A stretch of 64,000 bases of DNA from Cohnella hashimotonis (GCF_030014955.1 NZ_JAGRPV010000001.1:3906001-3970000); one strand, 5' to 3'; shown: positions 1 to 9,370, numbered from the stretch's first letter. Notes: generated from the letters alone by a model not told the origin. Numbers and translations: made by a program.

Positions 1-1728
1 GTACACTTTCTTATCGTCCTCCCGCCATTCAACCATCTCGCGGGTCAGATAAAACTGATAAAGCAGCGAACCGAGAAAAATAATGTCGAGGATGCGGTCC
101 CGACCCGCTTCGAAATCGCTCGCGTGAAACTGCTCGCCGAGCTGCCGCGTCGGCGCTCCCCGGTACAGCACGTCGGCGTCGAACGACGCGCCTTTGCCCC
201 AGGCGACCGCGTTCATGTCGACGCTACCCCCGCCGACGATCTTGCCGTGATAATGAAGGGAAGGCGAATAATGCCAGTAAGCGCCGAACAATCCGCCGTC
301 CTCGACCGGCATGCCGTTCTGTCCTTCCGTCGACACGTCGATGCCGCGCTCCCGGAAATAGGCCAATATCGGCTTCATGCCGCAGACGAGTTCTTCCAGC
401 GGACCGATATAACCGTCCGGCTCCCAGCTGGCGTTCGTATTGCGGAACGCATCGACCTGCACGGTATGCGATACGGGAACCATCCGCAAAAAGTCGTCGA
501 TCCGCCGGAAGACGTCCCCGCTCTCCACGTCCTTCGTATGACTCATATGGTAGGCGCGCTGCTTGGCCGTATCGAGCCACACGCGCGCCGAACCGTCCGG
601 ATCGCGGCTGAGCAGATCGGGATTCCAGTCCGGTGCGTCTACGTACGCGTCGTCCAGGTTAATATGATAGCTCACGATGCAGTTGTACCGCTCGCGCGCC
701 ACGCGGACGAGCTCCTGGAGCTCTTCTGAAGCCCGCTCGGGATCTTCGGCCAGCTTCGGATTGATTCGGTTCATGGACGGATACCCCGTATCGTGGCCGT
801 CGAACTGCCAGCCGGTCAGGTAAGCGATCTGAGGCATGCCGTCCGTCACGTGGCAGATCATGCGAATAATCTCCAGCGTCTCCTTGAAGGTCGTCAGCAC
901 GCCGCGCTCCTTCTCCGCGTTGAACACCTTATACCAGATTCCCTTCGTGTACATCGGATCCGCGTCGGGCAGCTGCCTGTTCATCCAAAGCTGGTAGTCG
1001 CATTCGTCGGCGATGCCGTCCCCGTTCATATCCTCCAGAAATACGATCTTCAGCTCCAGCGGCTCCATCGTCCGGTTGCGGACGCGGTACTGGTACGTAT
1101 TCGGGCCGATCGCGAAGCTCCCGGAGCGGCCGGGGTCGCGCTTGTGTCGCGACAACCGGCTGAGCAGCGGAATGACCGGATAATTCGTCTGTACGAAGCA
1201 GCACAGGCGGCCGTCGTACAGGCATGCGTGCATCGTCGGCACGTCGGCGGCGTCCGGAATCGCATCGCCGATTTTGTCGCTGGCCCGCGTTCTGTCGTAC
1301 AAGCCTCTGCCTCCGCCCGGAATCAGCTTCCAGCTCTTCTGCCGGATCTCCGTCCGATCGAAGGCGAAGTCAGTCTCGTCGCAGGAGAGCAGCGGCTGAC
1401 CGATCCAATCCAAACGTACCAGCCGCTCGCCGGGATCGTCGGTCACCGCGACAGTCAGCTTTAGCGCAGCCTCTTCCAGACGAAAATCGATCGCCAGCTG
1501 CAGGCCTGTCCGCTTCAACATCAGGCTGTAATGAAGGGATGTCCTGTCGGCGGATGGCGAGCGCACGATCTCCCACTCGTCCCAGCCGGTCTCCGCTCCG
1601 TTGACGGCCAATCGCCCCTCGGGCCCGCTGCCGCCCAGCTTCGTTCCCGTCGCTTTGTACGTATACCGCTCGACTGCCGGCCATTCGTACAGGCGAACGG
1701 CCAGCCGGTCGTTCTCTATTTCAAGCAT
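1..1728 (-). CDS. GH101-like glycoside hydrolase (endo-alpha-N-acetylgalactosaminidase family), 3' end beyond window
   Basis: The open frame runs from an ATG at 1728 to the window edge (at least 576 residues), so its C-terminus is not seen. The start follows GGAGAG. No signal peptide is visible (it begins MLEIENDRLAVRLYEW), so it is probably cytoplasmic. Mid-protein it carries an EF-hand-like loop (DMNGDGIADECD). It then has a TIM-barrel-like series: TGWQFDGHDTGYPS, SYHINLDDAYVD, VDAFRNTNASWEPDG and DVSTEGQNGMP, the Asp and Glu clusters expected of GH101-type barrels. GH101 enzymes release Gal-beta-1,3-GalNAc from serine/threonine O-glycans, but the substrate here is not proven. It is the last visible gene of an importer operon, 24 bases after the binding protein, so it probably acts on imported oligosaccharide. 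Another retaining (beta/alpha)8 family is possible. Confidence 0.55.
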   Translation of the reverse strand, partial: MLEIENDRLAVRLYEWPAVERYTYKATGTKLGGSGPEGRLAVNGAETGWDEWEIVRSPSADRTSLHYSLMLKRTGLQLAIDFRLEEAALKLTVAVTDDPGERLVRLDWIGQPLLSCDETDFAFDRTEIRQKSWKLIPGGGRGLYDRTRASDKIGDAIPDAADVPTMHACLYDGRLCCFVQTNYPVIPLLSRLSRHKRDPGRSGSFAIGPNTYQYRVRNRTMEPLELKIVFLEDMNGDGIADECDYQLWMNRQLPDADPMYTKGIWYKVFNAEKERGVLTTFKETLEIIRMICHVTDGMPQIAYLTGWQFDGHDTGYPSMNRINPKLAEDPERASEELQELVRVARERYNCIVSYHINLDDAYVDAPDWNPDLLSRDPDGSARVWLDTAKQRAYHMSHTKDVESGDVFRRIDDFLRMVPVSHTVQVDAFRNTNASWEPDGYIGPLEELVCGMKPILAYFRERGIDVSTEGQNGMPVEDGGLFGAYWHYSPSLHYHGKIVGGGSVDMNAVAWGKGASFDADVLYRGAPTRQLGEQFHASDFEAGRDRILDIIFLGSLLYQFYLTREMVEWREDDKKVY

Positions 1729-1752
1729 ATGATCTCTCCACTCCCGCTTTTG

Positions 1753-3456
1753 TTACGGATTGCCCAGCTTCTGCTTTAACTCCGCGTACTGTCTCGTATA
1801 CTCCGCCTCGAGCTTGGCGATGTCGAGTTGATCGGCGACCTTCTCGAAGCTCGCGAACGTCGACTCGAACTCGGCATCCGAATGCGCGAATACGAGCTTC
1901 GTCACATAGTCGGCTTTTAGCGACTTGATCTTCGCGTCGATGACCCCGAACTCGCCCGCGCTGTCGATCTTGAAGTTGAATTCCGGGAAAAACTTCATCT
2001 TGGCGGACATGAGCTTATCGTAAGCGACCTTCTTCTCGTCGAGCGGATTCCACTGCACGGCATTGGTGACGGCCCAGTTGGCGATCAGCACGATCGGCTC
2101 GCCGAATCCGACCTGGCTCCACGTTCCGCCCCAATCCTTGTTCAGCGCGTCCGAGAAGCTTTTCGTATAGGTCGGCTTGCCTTCCTGGAAGTAATCGTTC
2201 GGAACCGCCGAGTCGAAGTAGAAGTGGGGACCGTCGGACAGGCTCTTGAAGTCGTCCGCGCCTTGTCCCTGGATGCCGAAGAAAAAGTCCTCCTGGCCTT
2301 CCTTGGACGCCGCGTACTCGAGCAGCTTCATCGTGCGTTCCGGATTTTTGTTGCTCTTCGGAACGACGAGCGCGAGCCACCCCGTCGGGATCGTCGGATA
2401 CATATAGCTCTGGAAAGGCGGCAGCACCTCAAATTGCGTGTCCGGATTGTCCTTGGGCGGCGCGGCGTTTTCGGCCGTCGAATTGTACGCCCATACGATC
2501 GCGTCGCCGGCCGCGACCTTTTGCGCGGTCACATCGTTCGTGTTGACGAACGATTCCTTCGTCAGCAGGCCCTTGCTTGCCAGCTCATAGCCGAACTTGA
2601 GCGTATCCTTCCACTTCGGGTCGTGAATCGTATTTTTGACCTCGCTGCCGTCCACATAGTAAGGGGCGACGCCGAATTGCGGATTGAACCAGCTGAGATC
2701 GCCTGCATGCTGGCTTTTATCGCCGATATAAGGGATTTTATCCGGATGCTTGGCAGCCATTTGCGCAAGCGCATTCATGAACTTCTCGGGCGTGGACGTG
2801 TCCGGCCGGCCGATCTCGTCGTAGTAATCTTTGCGGACGACGAGCTGCGGCAGCCACACCGGCGCAAGCCCCGCGTTTTTCTTCGCTTCATCCAGGTATC
2901 TTTCCGTCTGGTAGCCCGATACGAGCTTGTACGTTTTGCCGTCCTTTTCCTTGAAGTTGGTCAGCAGCTCTGGCCCGTATTGCTCGTTCAAGATCGTGCC
3001 GAGATCAGGCGCGTATTTTTCGATCAATTCGTCCATCGAATACAAATAATTGCCGTCGATCAGCTGCTGGAGCATTTTGTTGCCGGCATCGACGACCATC
3101 ACGTCGGGCAAGTTGTTGCTCGCGATCATCAGCGCGATGTCTTTGCCGTCTCCGTCGTCCTGAACCGGCTTTTTGACGTTGAAATGAACGCCGGTCTTTT
3201 GCTCGATCCGCTGCGCGCCCGGCCCGGTCCAGTCGCTGTACCAGCCTCGGTCCGAATACAGGCTGAGCGTGACCGGCGATGCATCGCCGCTTGCGGCAGC
3301 CGAGCCGGAAGCGGACGATTCGTTCGTTCCCGCCGCGCCGTTCGTACCGGGCGCACTTGCGGCACCCCCGTCGTTATTGCCGGCGCACCCTGCGAGCAGC
3401 GCGGCTCCCATGCAGACGGCAAGCAGCGCGGACATGCCCTTCGCTTTTTTCCCCAT
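1753..3456 (-). CDS. Sugar ABC transporter substrate-binding lipoprotein (family 1)
   Basis: 567 residues. Residues 1-23 form a lipoprotein signal peptide ending in the lipobox LAGC, followed by a Gly/Ala/Ser/Asn-rich linker to about residue 65. The rest is the large two-lobed fold of the LipO/YtcQ-like oligosaccharide-binding proteins common in Paenibacillaceae (LYSDRGWYSDWTGPG near the start, SNNLPDVMVVDAG, PTGWLALVVPKSN). The ATG at 3456 follows GGGAGG. It would capture an oligosaccharide at the outer face of the membrane and pass it to the two permeases encoded just upstream. The ligand cannot be read from sequence; the neighbouring GH101-like enzyme suggests a complex glycan. Confidence 0.9.
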   Translation of the reverse strand: MGKKAKGMSALLAVCMGAALLAGCAGNNDGGAASAPGTNGAAGTNESSASGSAAASGDASPVTLSLYSDRGWYSDWTGPGAQRIEQKTGVHFNVKKPVQDDGDGKDIALMIASNNLPDVMVVDAGNKMLQQLIDGNYLYSMDELIEKYAPDLGTILNEQYGPELLTNFKEKDGKTYKLVSGYQTERYLDEAKKNAGLAPVWLPQLVVRKDYYDEIGRPDTSTPEKFMNALAQMAAKHPDKIPYIGDKSQHAGDLSWFNPQFGVAPYYVDGSEVKNTIHDPKWKDTLKFGYELASKGLLTKESFVNTNDVTAQKVAAGDAIVWAYNSTAENAAPPKDNPDTQFEVLPPFQSYMYPTIPTGWLALVVPKSNKNPERTMKLLEYAASKEGQEDFFFGIQGQGADDFKSLSDGPHFYFDSAVPNDYFQEGKPTYTKSFSDALNKDWGGTWSQVGFGEPIVLIANWAVTNAVQWNPLDEKKVAYDKLMSAKMKFFPEFNFKIDSAGEFGVIDAKIKSLKADYVTKLVFAHSDAEFESTFASFEKVADQLDIAKLEAEYTRQYAELKQKLGNP

Positions 3457-3529
3457 TTTCGTTTCCTCCCCTGATCTGTTCTACATTTATATCGAAAGGC
3501 CCGAAGACCTTTAGATACCGAAACGGATG

Positions 3530-4423
3530 TCAAGCCTTGATCGCTCCGACCATCATGCCCTGGACGAAATATTTCTGGATGAACGGGTACACGACTGCGA
3601 TCGGCAGGATCGTGACGATTAACGTTGCGTACTTGATCGCAAGCAAGGTGGACAGCGGATCCATGCGCATGCCCGGAGACATGTTTTTCATATTGTCCAT
3701 GATCGAATTGTCGGACAGCATGCGGACGATGATCGTCGGCAGCGTCCACAAATTTTGATTCGATACGAAGTAAGCCGAGGAAAACCAGTCGTTCCAGTGG
3801 TTGACGGCTACGAACAAGGAGACGGTCGCCAGCACGGGCTTGGACAGCGGAAGCACCAGCCTAGCGAAAATGTAAAAGTCCCCCGCCCCGTCCACCTTGG
3901 CAGACTCTTCGAGCTCGCCCGGCAGCTGCCGGAAAAAAGCCATGAAAAGCAGGGCGTTGTAGATGCTGAACAGCGCCGGAACGATATACACCCAAAAGGT
4001 GTCGAGCAGGTGCAGCCGCTGGTACAGCAAGTAGCTTGGAATCAGGCCCCCGCTGAAATACATCGTTACCAGGCCCACGATCGAGTAAACCTTGCGCAGC
4101 GCGAGCCGATCCTTGGACAGGGCGTACGCGCCCAGAGCCGTAAACAAAACGCCGGTCAGCGTCCCGATCGCGGTACGCGCTGCCGTGATGAGAAACGAGC
4201 CGAATAGATGGTCGTTTTTGAACACGTAAGCGTAATTCTCCAGCGTGAATTTGCGGGGGAACCAGTAGAGGCCGCCGCTCGCTGCGTCGATCGGATCGTT
4301 GAGCGAATAGACGAGCAGGTAATAAATCGGATAAAAGGTCGCCAGTAGCGCAAGGACAGTGACGACGATCACGAATACGTTGACGGCCTTGTCCTCCGCC
4401 GTAAGCTTGATGCGGGCTTGCAT
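3530..4423 (-). CDS. Carbohydrate ABC transporter permease (YtcP/LplC type)
   Basis: 297 residues with about six membrane segments; the first covers roughly residues 13-33. The EAA loop that contacts the ATPase is seen as ELEESAKVDGAGDFYIFARLVLPLSKP. The C-terminus FIQKYFVQGMMVGAIKA is typical of the YtcP/LplC subgroup. It begins 27 bases after the partner permease, with GGAGATGA before the ATG. It forms the heterodimeric channel with the product of 4451-5392. No ATPase gene is in the operon, so a shared MsmX/MsmK-type ATPase encoded elsewhere probably energises transport. Confidence 0.93.
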   Translation of the reverse strand: MQARIKLTAEDKAVNVFVIVVTVLALLATFYPIYYLLVYSLNDPIDAASGGLYWFPRKFTLENYAYVFKNDHLFGSFLITAARTAIGTLTGVLFTALGAYALSKDRLALRKVYSIVGLVTMYFSGGLIPSYLLYQRLHLLDTFWVYIVPALFSIYNALLFMAFFRQLPGELEESAKVDGAGDFYIFARLVLPLSKPVLATVSLFVAVNHWNDWFSSAYFVSNQNLWTLPTIIVRMLSDNSIMDNMKNMSPGMRMDPLSTLLAIKYATLIVTILPIAVVYPFIQKYFVQGMMVGAIKA

Positions 4424-4450
4424 ATGCGTTCATCTCCGTTCGCAGCGATA

Positions 4451-5392
4451 TTAGAACAAGCGGTTGCCGGATACTTTTCCCGAGAACCAATTCGCGACGA
4501 GCACCAGTACGATCGCCATGACGGATTGGAAAAAGCTGACGGCCGTCGCGTAAGAATAGCGGGTAAGCTCCAATCCCATCTGCAGCGAATAGTACTCGAT
4601 CACGTAAGAGGTTTCTTTGTTGAAGGAGTTGCCCAGCAATACCGATTGGTCGAGATTGCCGCTGAACAGCGTTCCGACGTTTAAAATAAACAGAATCGAA
4701 AACAACGGGATCAAATTAGGCAGCGTGATGTAAAAAATGCGCTTGATCCGCCCGGCTCCGTCCATTTTGGCCGCCTCGTACAGATCGGGGTTGATGCCCG
4801 AGATCGCGGCGAGATAGATGATCGCGCCCCAGCCGACGCCTTTCCAGATGCCGATCACGACGGACAACGGGCGGAACAGGCCGGGCTCCGTCCAAAATTC
4901 GATCGGATGCTTCGTCAGATGGAGCAGCATCAGCGATTGATTGACCATGCCCTTCGGGTCCAGCAGAAAAATCCACATCGACGCGACCATCGCGAACGAG
5001 ATGAAGTTGGGCAGATAACTGCTCGTCTGAACGATTTTTTTGAACCGCAAAAACGGAATCTCGTTCACGATCAGCGCGAAAAGCAGCGGCGCCGGAAAAA
5101 CGATAAGCATATTGAGCAAGCTTAGAATGACGGTATTTCTCATCGCCATGTAAAAGCTCGGGTCGGCGAACATCTCGCGGAAATGAGCGAGCCCGATAAA
5201 CCGGCTGCCGAAAAACCCGCCCGACAAGTTAAAATCCTGAAAAGCGATGACGTTCCCCGCGATCGGCACATAAGCGAAAATCAACAAAAATGCCATGCAG
5301 GGCAACACCATCAGTTGAAGCGCGAGCTGCGACCTGAACGTCCCGAGTCCGCTTCCGCCGATTTTTTTGCGTTTTCCAAACGCGTCCTTCAT
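4451..5392 (-). CDS. Sugar ABC transporter permease (YteP/LplB type)
   Basis: 313 residues from the ATG at 5392. This start is preferred over an in-frame ATG nine codons earlier because GAAGGGAGGGAAG lies just before it. The N-terminus is basic, then come about six membrane segments (first about residues 26-46, MVLPCMAFLLIFAYVPIAGN). The EAA loop is DLYEAAKMDGAGRIKRIFYITLP. It pairs with the permease at 3530-4423 and the lipoprotein at 1753-3456. The gene is separated from the histidine kinase upstream by a terminator-like hairpin and a 189-base gap, so the importer genes probably have their own promoter, likely controlled by that two-component system. Confidence 0.92.
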   Translation of the reverse strand: MKDAFGKRKKIGGSGLGTFRSQLALQLMVLPCMAFLLIFAYVPIAGNVIAFQDFNLSGGFFGSRFIGLAHFREMFADPSFYMAMRNTVILSLLNMLIVFPAPLLFALIVNEIPFLRFKKIVQTSSYLPNFISFAMVASMWIFLLDPKGMVNQSLMLLHLTKHPIEFWTEPGLFRPLSVVIGIWKGVGWGAIIYLAAISGINPDLYEAAKMDGAGRIKRIFYITLPNLIPLFSILFILNVGTLFSGNLDQSVLLGNSFNKETSYVIEYYSLQMGLELTRYSYATAVSFFQSVMAIVLVLVANWFSGKVSGNRLF

Positions 5393-5427
5393 CCTTGCTT
5401 CCCTCCCTTCAAACAGCATAGCACCGG

Positions 5428-5439
5428 GCGTACGTACGC
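5428..5439. promoter_or_regulatory. 12-bp perfect palindrome upstream of the importer operon
   Basis: GCGTACGTACGC lies 36 bases before the permease start, in the gap between the importer operon and the regulator genes. It could be an operator half or a chance palindrome. No clear -35/-10 pair was recognised beside it. Confidence 0.3.
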
Positions 5440-5530
5440 TAACAGGTGACGGGAATAAGGTTTACTGATACAGGACTAAGGCGTTTATCCTGCAGTGCGA
5501 ATGCCGCAGCCTTCAGACAAGCGCGGCCTG

Positions 5531-5566
5531 CAAAATGCCCCTCCAGCCCGCGAGGGCCGAAGGGGC
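5531..5566 (-). terminator. Terminator-like hairpin after the histidine kinase gene
   Basis: On the minus strand a 13-bp stem (GCCCCTTCGGCCC paired with GGGCTGGAGGGGC, two G-U pairs, TCGC loop) is followed by ATTTTG. It lies just past the kinase stop codon and suggests at least partial uncoupling of kinase and importer transcripts. Confidence 0.6.
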
Positions 5567-5581
5567 TTGAATGGCTTTCAT

Positions 5582-7369
5582 TTACTCGTCAAGCTCGGTA
5601 CTTCCGTCGGGCAGCACGGGGTGAATCAGCACGATGGTCGTACCTCTCCCGGGCTCGCTGATTGCCTCCAGGCCGAACGGTTCGCCGAAATAATGACGCA
5701 GACGTTCGTGTACGTTGATCAGGCCCAGTCCGCCTTCCCGGTCTCGCTTCGCTGCCGCCGACGGCTCGAGCAGCGTCCCGCGGATGTCCTCCGGGATGCC
5801 CGGACCGTTGTCGGAGATCCTGAACTCGATCCGGCAGTTCTCCAGCCCGCCCTGGACGACGATCATGCCTTCCTCGCCCATATCGGCTATGCCGTGCCGG
5901 ATCGCATTCTCCACGAGCGGCTGCAAAATAAGGCGCATGAGCGGCAGCTCCAGTAAAGCGTCGTCGATTCGGAAAATAACCGGTATCGGCGCGTCGCGGC
6001 GCGCCTTCTCGATGTTCAGATAGGCCTGGAGCAGCGCAAGCTCCCTGCGGACCGTCGTAATCTCCTTGCCGCGGTTCAGCGTCAATCTGAATAACGAGGC
6101 GAGCGAGCTCGCGAGCTCTCCGATCTCGCCCGCCTGCTTCTCCTCCGCTTTCCACCGGATCGTGTCGAGCGTGTTGTATAAAAAGTGGGGATTGATCTGG
6201 TAGTTCAGCACTTCGAACTGGAGCTGCTTTTTTCGCTTCTCGGACTCCTTCGTCTCCTTCAGCAGACGCTGGATCTCCCGGATCATGTTGTACATGCCTC
6301 GGTAGAGCCAGCCTACCTCGTCGCGCCTGTCGGCGAAGCGCGATTCGGCTACGGCCGTCTCGCTGAAGCTGTGACGAACGATATCTCTCATTTCGCGGAC
6401 GAGGGAGCTGATCGGGTTCGTGTATTTAACGGTGATGTAGCCCGCCAACGTGATGGATAACGCAAAATAAAACAGCAGAAAGGTAAAATTCAACCGGCTC
6501 AGCACCGAGACGGGATTGTCCAGATCCTTAAGCGGCGTGACGCTTACCAGCTTCAGTTCGTTCTCGAGCAGCGGTACGACGTTGACAAGGGACGGCTGCC
6601 CGTCGTATCTCAAGGTCGCGGAATGTTCGGGAAGCAGAGCCGTTCGGCGCAGCGCTTCGGCCGGCGGCCGGTCGTCGTAACGGCCGTCCGTGGCGTACAC
6701 GATCCGGTCGTCCTTCGTCAGCAGCCATATCCGCTGATGCGGAAATTGCTTGACCGGATCGATGAAACTCGACAGCATGGAAGGCCGAATGTCCATGACG
6801 ACAACGCCAAGCGGCGCAAATGTCTTTAGACTGTGCAGCCGCTTGATATCGCTCAGCGTCGGTTCCAGCGCCGCTCCTGGCAGCTCCAAGGGCGCGAATA
6901 CCTTCCAAAAGGCGCGTCCCTCCCGTACGATATCGCGGTACCAAGCCTGTGAAGCCACGTCCTGCGTGCCGTAGGCCGAATGCATATAAGTAGGCATGGA
7001 AGCCGGATCCAGCGGCAGCACGCGAATCTTGAACAGTTGATTCGAATAATTGACGCTGTCGATGTAAGAAAGCAGCTCGTCCGCGAACGCGATCTCGTCC
7101 GTTCCCTGACGGACGCCGCGGGCCATCAGCTCCTGCAGCTCGTCCGAAGCCATCAGCTTGTCCTGTTCGTTCTGCACATAATGGAAAAAGGAATGCAGAT
7201 TCTTTCCGGTGAGCACGACGGCATCCAGATTGGTTTGCCGTATCGTTTTTTCCGATTTAGACAGCGCGATATACCCGACGAGTAAAAACGGCACGACGAT
7301 CAGCACGAAAAAAACGAACAGGACCCGGTACCGCATCGACAGCCGCGTCAAGCGGATCGGTTTAGTCAT
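5582..7369 (-). CDS. YesM-type sensor histidine kinase
   Basis: 595 residues. Membrane segment 1 is about residues 14-36, an extracellular Cache-like sensor covers about 37-290, and membrane segment 2 is about 294-316. A HAMP-like linker follows. The phosphoacceptor His is H395 in NYQINPHFLYNT, the His-kinase motif of the YesM/LytS class. The ATPase domain shows LVENAIRHG (N box), ISDNGPGIPEDI (G1) and GLGLINVHERLRHYFG (G2). Its ATG overlaps the end of the response regulator gene by 8 bases (ATGACTAA), so the two are translationally coupled. In this class the sensor detects an extracellular sugar or liganded binding protein and drives the adjacent importer operon. Confidence 0.93.
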   Translation of the reverse strand: MTKPIRLTRLSMRYRVLFVFFVLIVVPFLLVGYIALSKSEKTIRQTNLDAVVLTGKNLHSFFHYVQNEQDKLMASDELQELMARGVRQGTDEIAFADELLSYIDSVNYSNQLFKIRVLPLDPASMPTYMHSAYGTQDVASQAWYRDIVREGRAFWKVFAPLELPGAALEPTLSDIKRLHSLKTFAPLGVVVMDIRPSMLSSFIDPVKQFPHQRIWLLTKDDRIVYATDGRYDDRPPAEALRRTALLPEHSATLRYDGQPSLVNVVPLLENELKLVSVTPLKDLDNPVSVLSRLNFTFLLFYFALSITLAGYITVKYTNPISSLVREMRDIVRHSFSETAVAESRFADRRDEVGWLYRGMYNMIREIQRLLKETKESEKRKKQLQFEVLNYQINPHFLYNTLDTIRWKAEEKQAGEIGELASSLASLFRLTLNRGKEITTVRRELALLQAYLNIEKARRDAPIPVIFRIDDALLELPLMRLILQPLVENAIRHGIADMGEEGMIVVQGGLENCRIEFRISDNGPGIPEDIRGTLLEPSAAAKRDREGGLGLINVHERLRHYFGEPFGLEAISEPGRGTTIVLIHPVLPDGSTELDE

Positions 7370-8993
7370 CGGCCGGTATGCCCCATTGATTGCGGTACTC
7401 CTTGGGCGTCGTGCCGGTAAGCCTTCGGAACAGCCTGGAAAAATAGACGGCGTCTTTGTAGCCGACCATGCCGCCGATCTGATAAATTTTCAGGCCGACG
7501 TCCTTGAGCAGCTCCTTTGCCTTTTCCATGCGCAGCCGGGTGATGTAATCGAGCACGGTGCAATCGTGACTTTTCTTGAAAAGCGTGCTGAGCCATTCGG
7601 GCGTCACGAATACATGCTCCGCGATCGCCTGGACGGTAAGCGGCTCTGTAAAATGTTCGCGGATATATTTCTCAGCCTGCTGCAGCACCTGGCTTCGCGG
7701 CGCCTCTCGGAGCGCCTCGTGCACCTGCAGGAGCTGTGCCTCGGCATACGACTGCAGCGCCTCGACGGTATCGTAAGCCTGGATTTGCTCCCACAGCAGA
7801 ATCGGATTGCGCCGCCAATGCTCCTCCTTCCAGCCGGCCTTGCGCGCCGTCTCGAACAGCTCGAGCAGCCAATCGAACGTACGCCGATGGAGATCGCGAA
7901 CGCTTCCGGGGTGCCATTCTCTCACGAGCCTCGGAAAATGAGACATTGCCTCGGTAACGTCGGCGTCTTGTCCGTAACGAAGCAGGTCAACGAGCGGCTG
8001 CGCTCCGGACAAAGCGTCGACCTCGCGGTAACCGCCCGCTCCCTGCGCTTCTTCATCCGCCGAACCGTACAGCCGGATTCGATTGAGCTTCTCCAGCGCG
8101 TTCCTGTACAGTTCGTCTGCCGGCGTGCCGGCAACTCCGGCGACTGCGGCGACGGTGACCCCGATCTTTACGAAGGTCCGCATCCGCTCCCCGAGCAAGC
8201 GCTCAAGCTCGTCGAGCCAGCTCTGCCCGGCGTCTTCCGCAGCTGGCGGCTCTCCGAAAATAACGATCCACCTGTCATGCCGCGAAGAGCGGAATCTCGC
8301 GTACGGCCCGATGCGGGAAGCATATTCGTATAGCGAAAACTCCGCCACGTTGCCGATGGCAAAAAACGCCAGGCCAGGATCGGCAGCGCCGAGCTGCGGG
8401 GGATGCGGCACGCGCAAATTGTCCGCTTCGAGCACCAGCACGGCCAGCCGATCCGATGCCAGCCACGACAAGCCGCGGGACTCCAGTTCCAGTCGCAGCG
8501 CGGTCGCCGCCTCGACGCGGGACGGCCCTTCCGCGAGCCGCTGCAGCAGCTCCTCCTGCAGCCTCGGCAGGGCATTGTCCATAAGTCGCAGACGCTCGTG
8601 CTGCCGCTCCTCCCGTTTCAGTCTTTCCAGCGTCCGGGCCGCGGCCGCGGCCAGTTCCGCCATATCGACCGGCTTAAGCAAGTAATCGACGACGCCGTAG
8701 GCCATCGCCGCGCGTGCATATTCGAAGTCGTCGTACCCGCTAAGGACGATGACTTTACCTTCAAAAGCCAAAGTGTCGTACAGCTGCGCAATTAACGTCA
8801 GACCGGACATTTTTTTCATCCGGATATCCGTGACGACAAGCCGGATATCCGGATCGCCCGCTACCAGGTCAAGAGCGCCGGTACCGTCGTCGGCTTCCAG
8901 CGCCTGCCCGCAGCCGAGCTCGCCCCAGATCGGATGCCGCGCGAGGCCAATACGAATCGCGGGCTCGTCCTCCACGATCAACACCTTGTACAA
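7362..8993 (-). CDS. YesN-type AraC-family response regulator
   Basis: 543 residues from a TTG at 8993, chosen because GGCAAGGAGG sits 7 bases before it and the receiver domain begins at once (MYKVLIVEDEP). The receiver covers residues 1-120, with phosphoacceptor D56 (VVTDIRMKKMSG) and the conserved Lys in YLLKPVD. A long middle domain follows. The last 100 residues are two AraC helix-turn-helix units (LTVQAIAEHVFVTPEWLSTL and IYQIGGMVGYKDAVYFSRLF). The kinase gene follows with an 8-base overlap. It probably activates the importer/GH101 operon, and perhaps the glycosidase genes to the right. Confidence 0.93.
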   Translation of the reverse strand: MYKVLIVEDEPAIRIGLARHPIWGELGCGQALEADDGTGALDLVAGDPDIRLVVTDIRMKKMSGLTLIAQLYDTLAFEGKVIVLSGYDDFEYARAAMAYGVVDYLLKPVDMAELAAAAARTLERLKREERQHERLRLMDNALPRLQEELLQRLAEGPSRVEAATALRLELESRGLSWLASDRLAVLVLEADNLRVPHPPQLGAADPGLAFFAIGNVAEFSLYEYASRIGPYARFRSSRHDRWIVIFGEPPAAEDAGQSWLDELERLLGERMRTFVKIGVTVAAVAGVAGTPADELYRNALEKLNRIRLYGSADEEAQGAGGYREVDALSGAQPLVDLLRYGQDADVTEAMSHFPRLVREWHPGSVRDLHRRTFDWLLELFETARKAGWKEEHWRRNPILLWEQIQAYDTVEALQSYAEAQLLQVHEALREAPRSQVLQQAEKYIREHFTEPLTVQAIAEHVFVTPEWLSTLFKKSHDCTVLDYITRLRMEKAKELLKDVGLKIYQIGGMVGYKDAVYFSRLFRRLTGTTPKEYRNQWGIPADD

Positions 8994-9057
8994 GTCTGTT
9001 CCTCCTTGCCGGGATCTGGCTGTATAGACGGCAACGTATCTATCGTTCCACCGTTTT

Positions 9058-9086
9058 ATTGTTCGCCATGCCCCGGCCGAAGTCAA
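9058..9086 (-). promoter_or_regulatory. Candidate SigA promoter for the two-component system
   Basis: Minus strand TTGACT (9081-9086), 17-base spacer, AACAAT (9058-9063; four of six match the -10 consensus). It lies 65 bases before the TTG start of the response regulator. Confidence 0.45.
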
Positions 9087-9118
9087 CGATGACAATCCTA
9101 AGCTTTACTTGGACAGAT

Positions 9119-9370
9119 CTAATGATAGAAGCCGGATAATCGGATGGAAGGAGCCAGCGACTCGGCCCGATCTTCCCCGTCGTTGACAGCGAACTCGACG
9201 AACAGCAGATCGATCGGCCCGAGGCTCCCTACGTGTTCCCGCAAGCGCGCCGCGCCAAAGGAAGAATCCGTACCGCCGACGCCGGCGTTGAAGATCGAGA
9301 CGCGATCGGCGAGGTAAGCCCCGAAACGGCCATATTGTCGTGTCCTCCTTAGAAAACGGGACTCCTCCAT
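9119..9370 (-). pseudogene. Remnant of an SGNH/GDSL hydrolase
   Basis: An 83-codon frame encodes YGRFGAYLADRV, then SIFNAGVGGTDSSFG, then LLFVEFAVNDG. These match the middle of SGNH esterases (block II Gly and block III VND). The N-terminal catalytic GDS block and the C-terminal Asp-His block are both absent. Upstream the frame runs into the terminator of the alpha-galactosidase gene. An AAGGAGG plus ATG (9333) is present but in a different frame that soon stops. This is best read as a decayed internal fragment. A short expressed peptide cannot be excluded. Confidence 0.6.

Noticed and set aside
8994..9095. Longer start of the response regulator (34 extra codons)
   Set aside because: The extra residues precede the first strand of the receiver and have no ribosome site; the TTG at 8993 has AAGGAGG at ideal spacing.
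9333..9346. New small gene starting at the AAGGAGG/ATG at 9333
   Set aside because: The frame ends after about 34 codons with no family features; the neighbouring frame carries the SGNH similarity instead.
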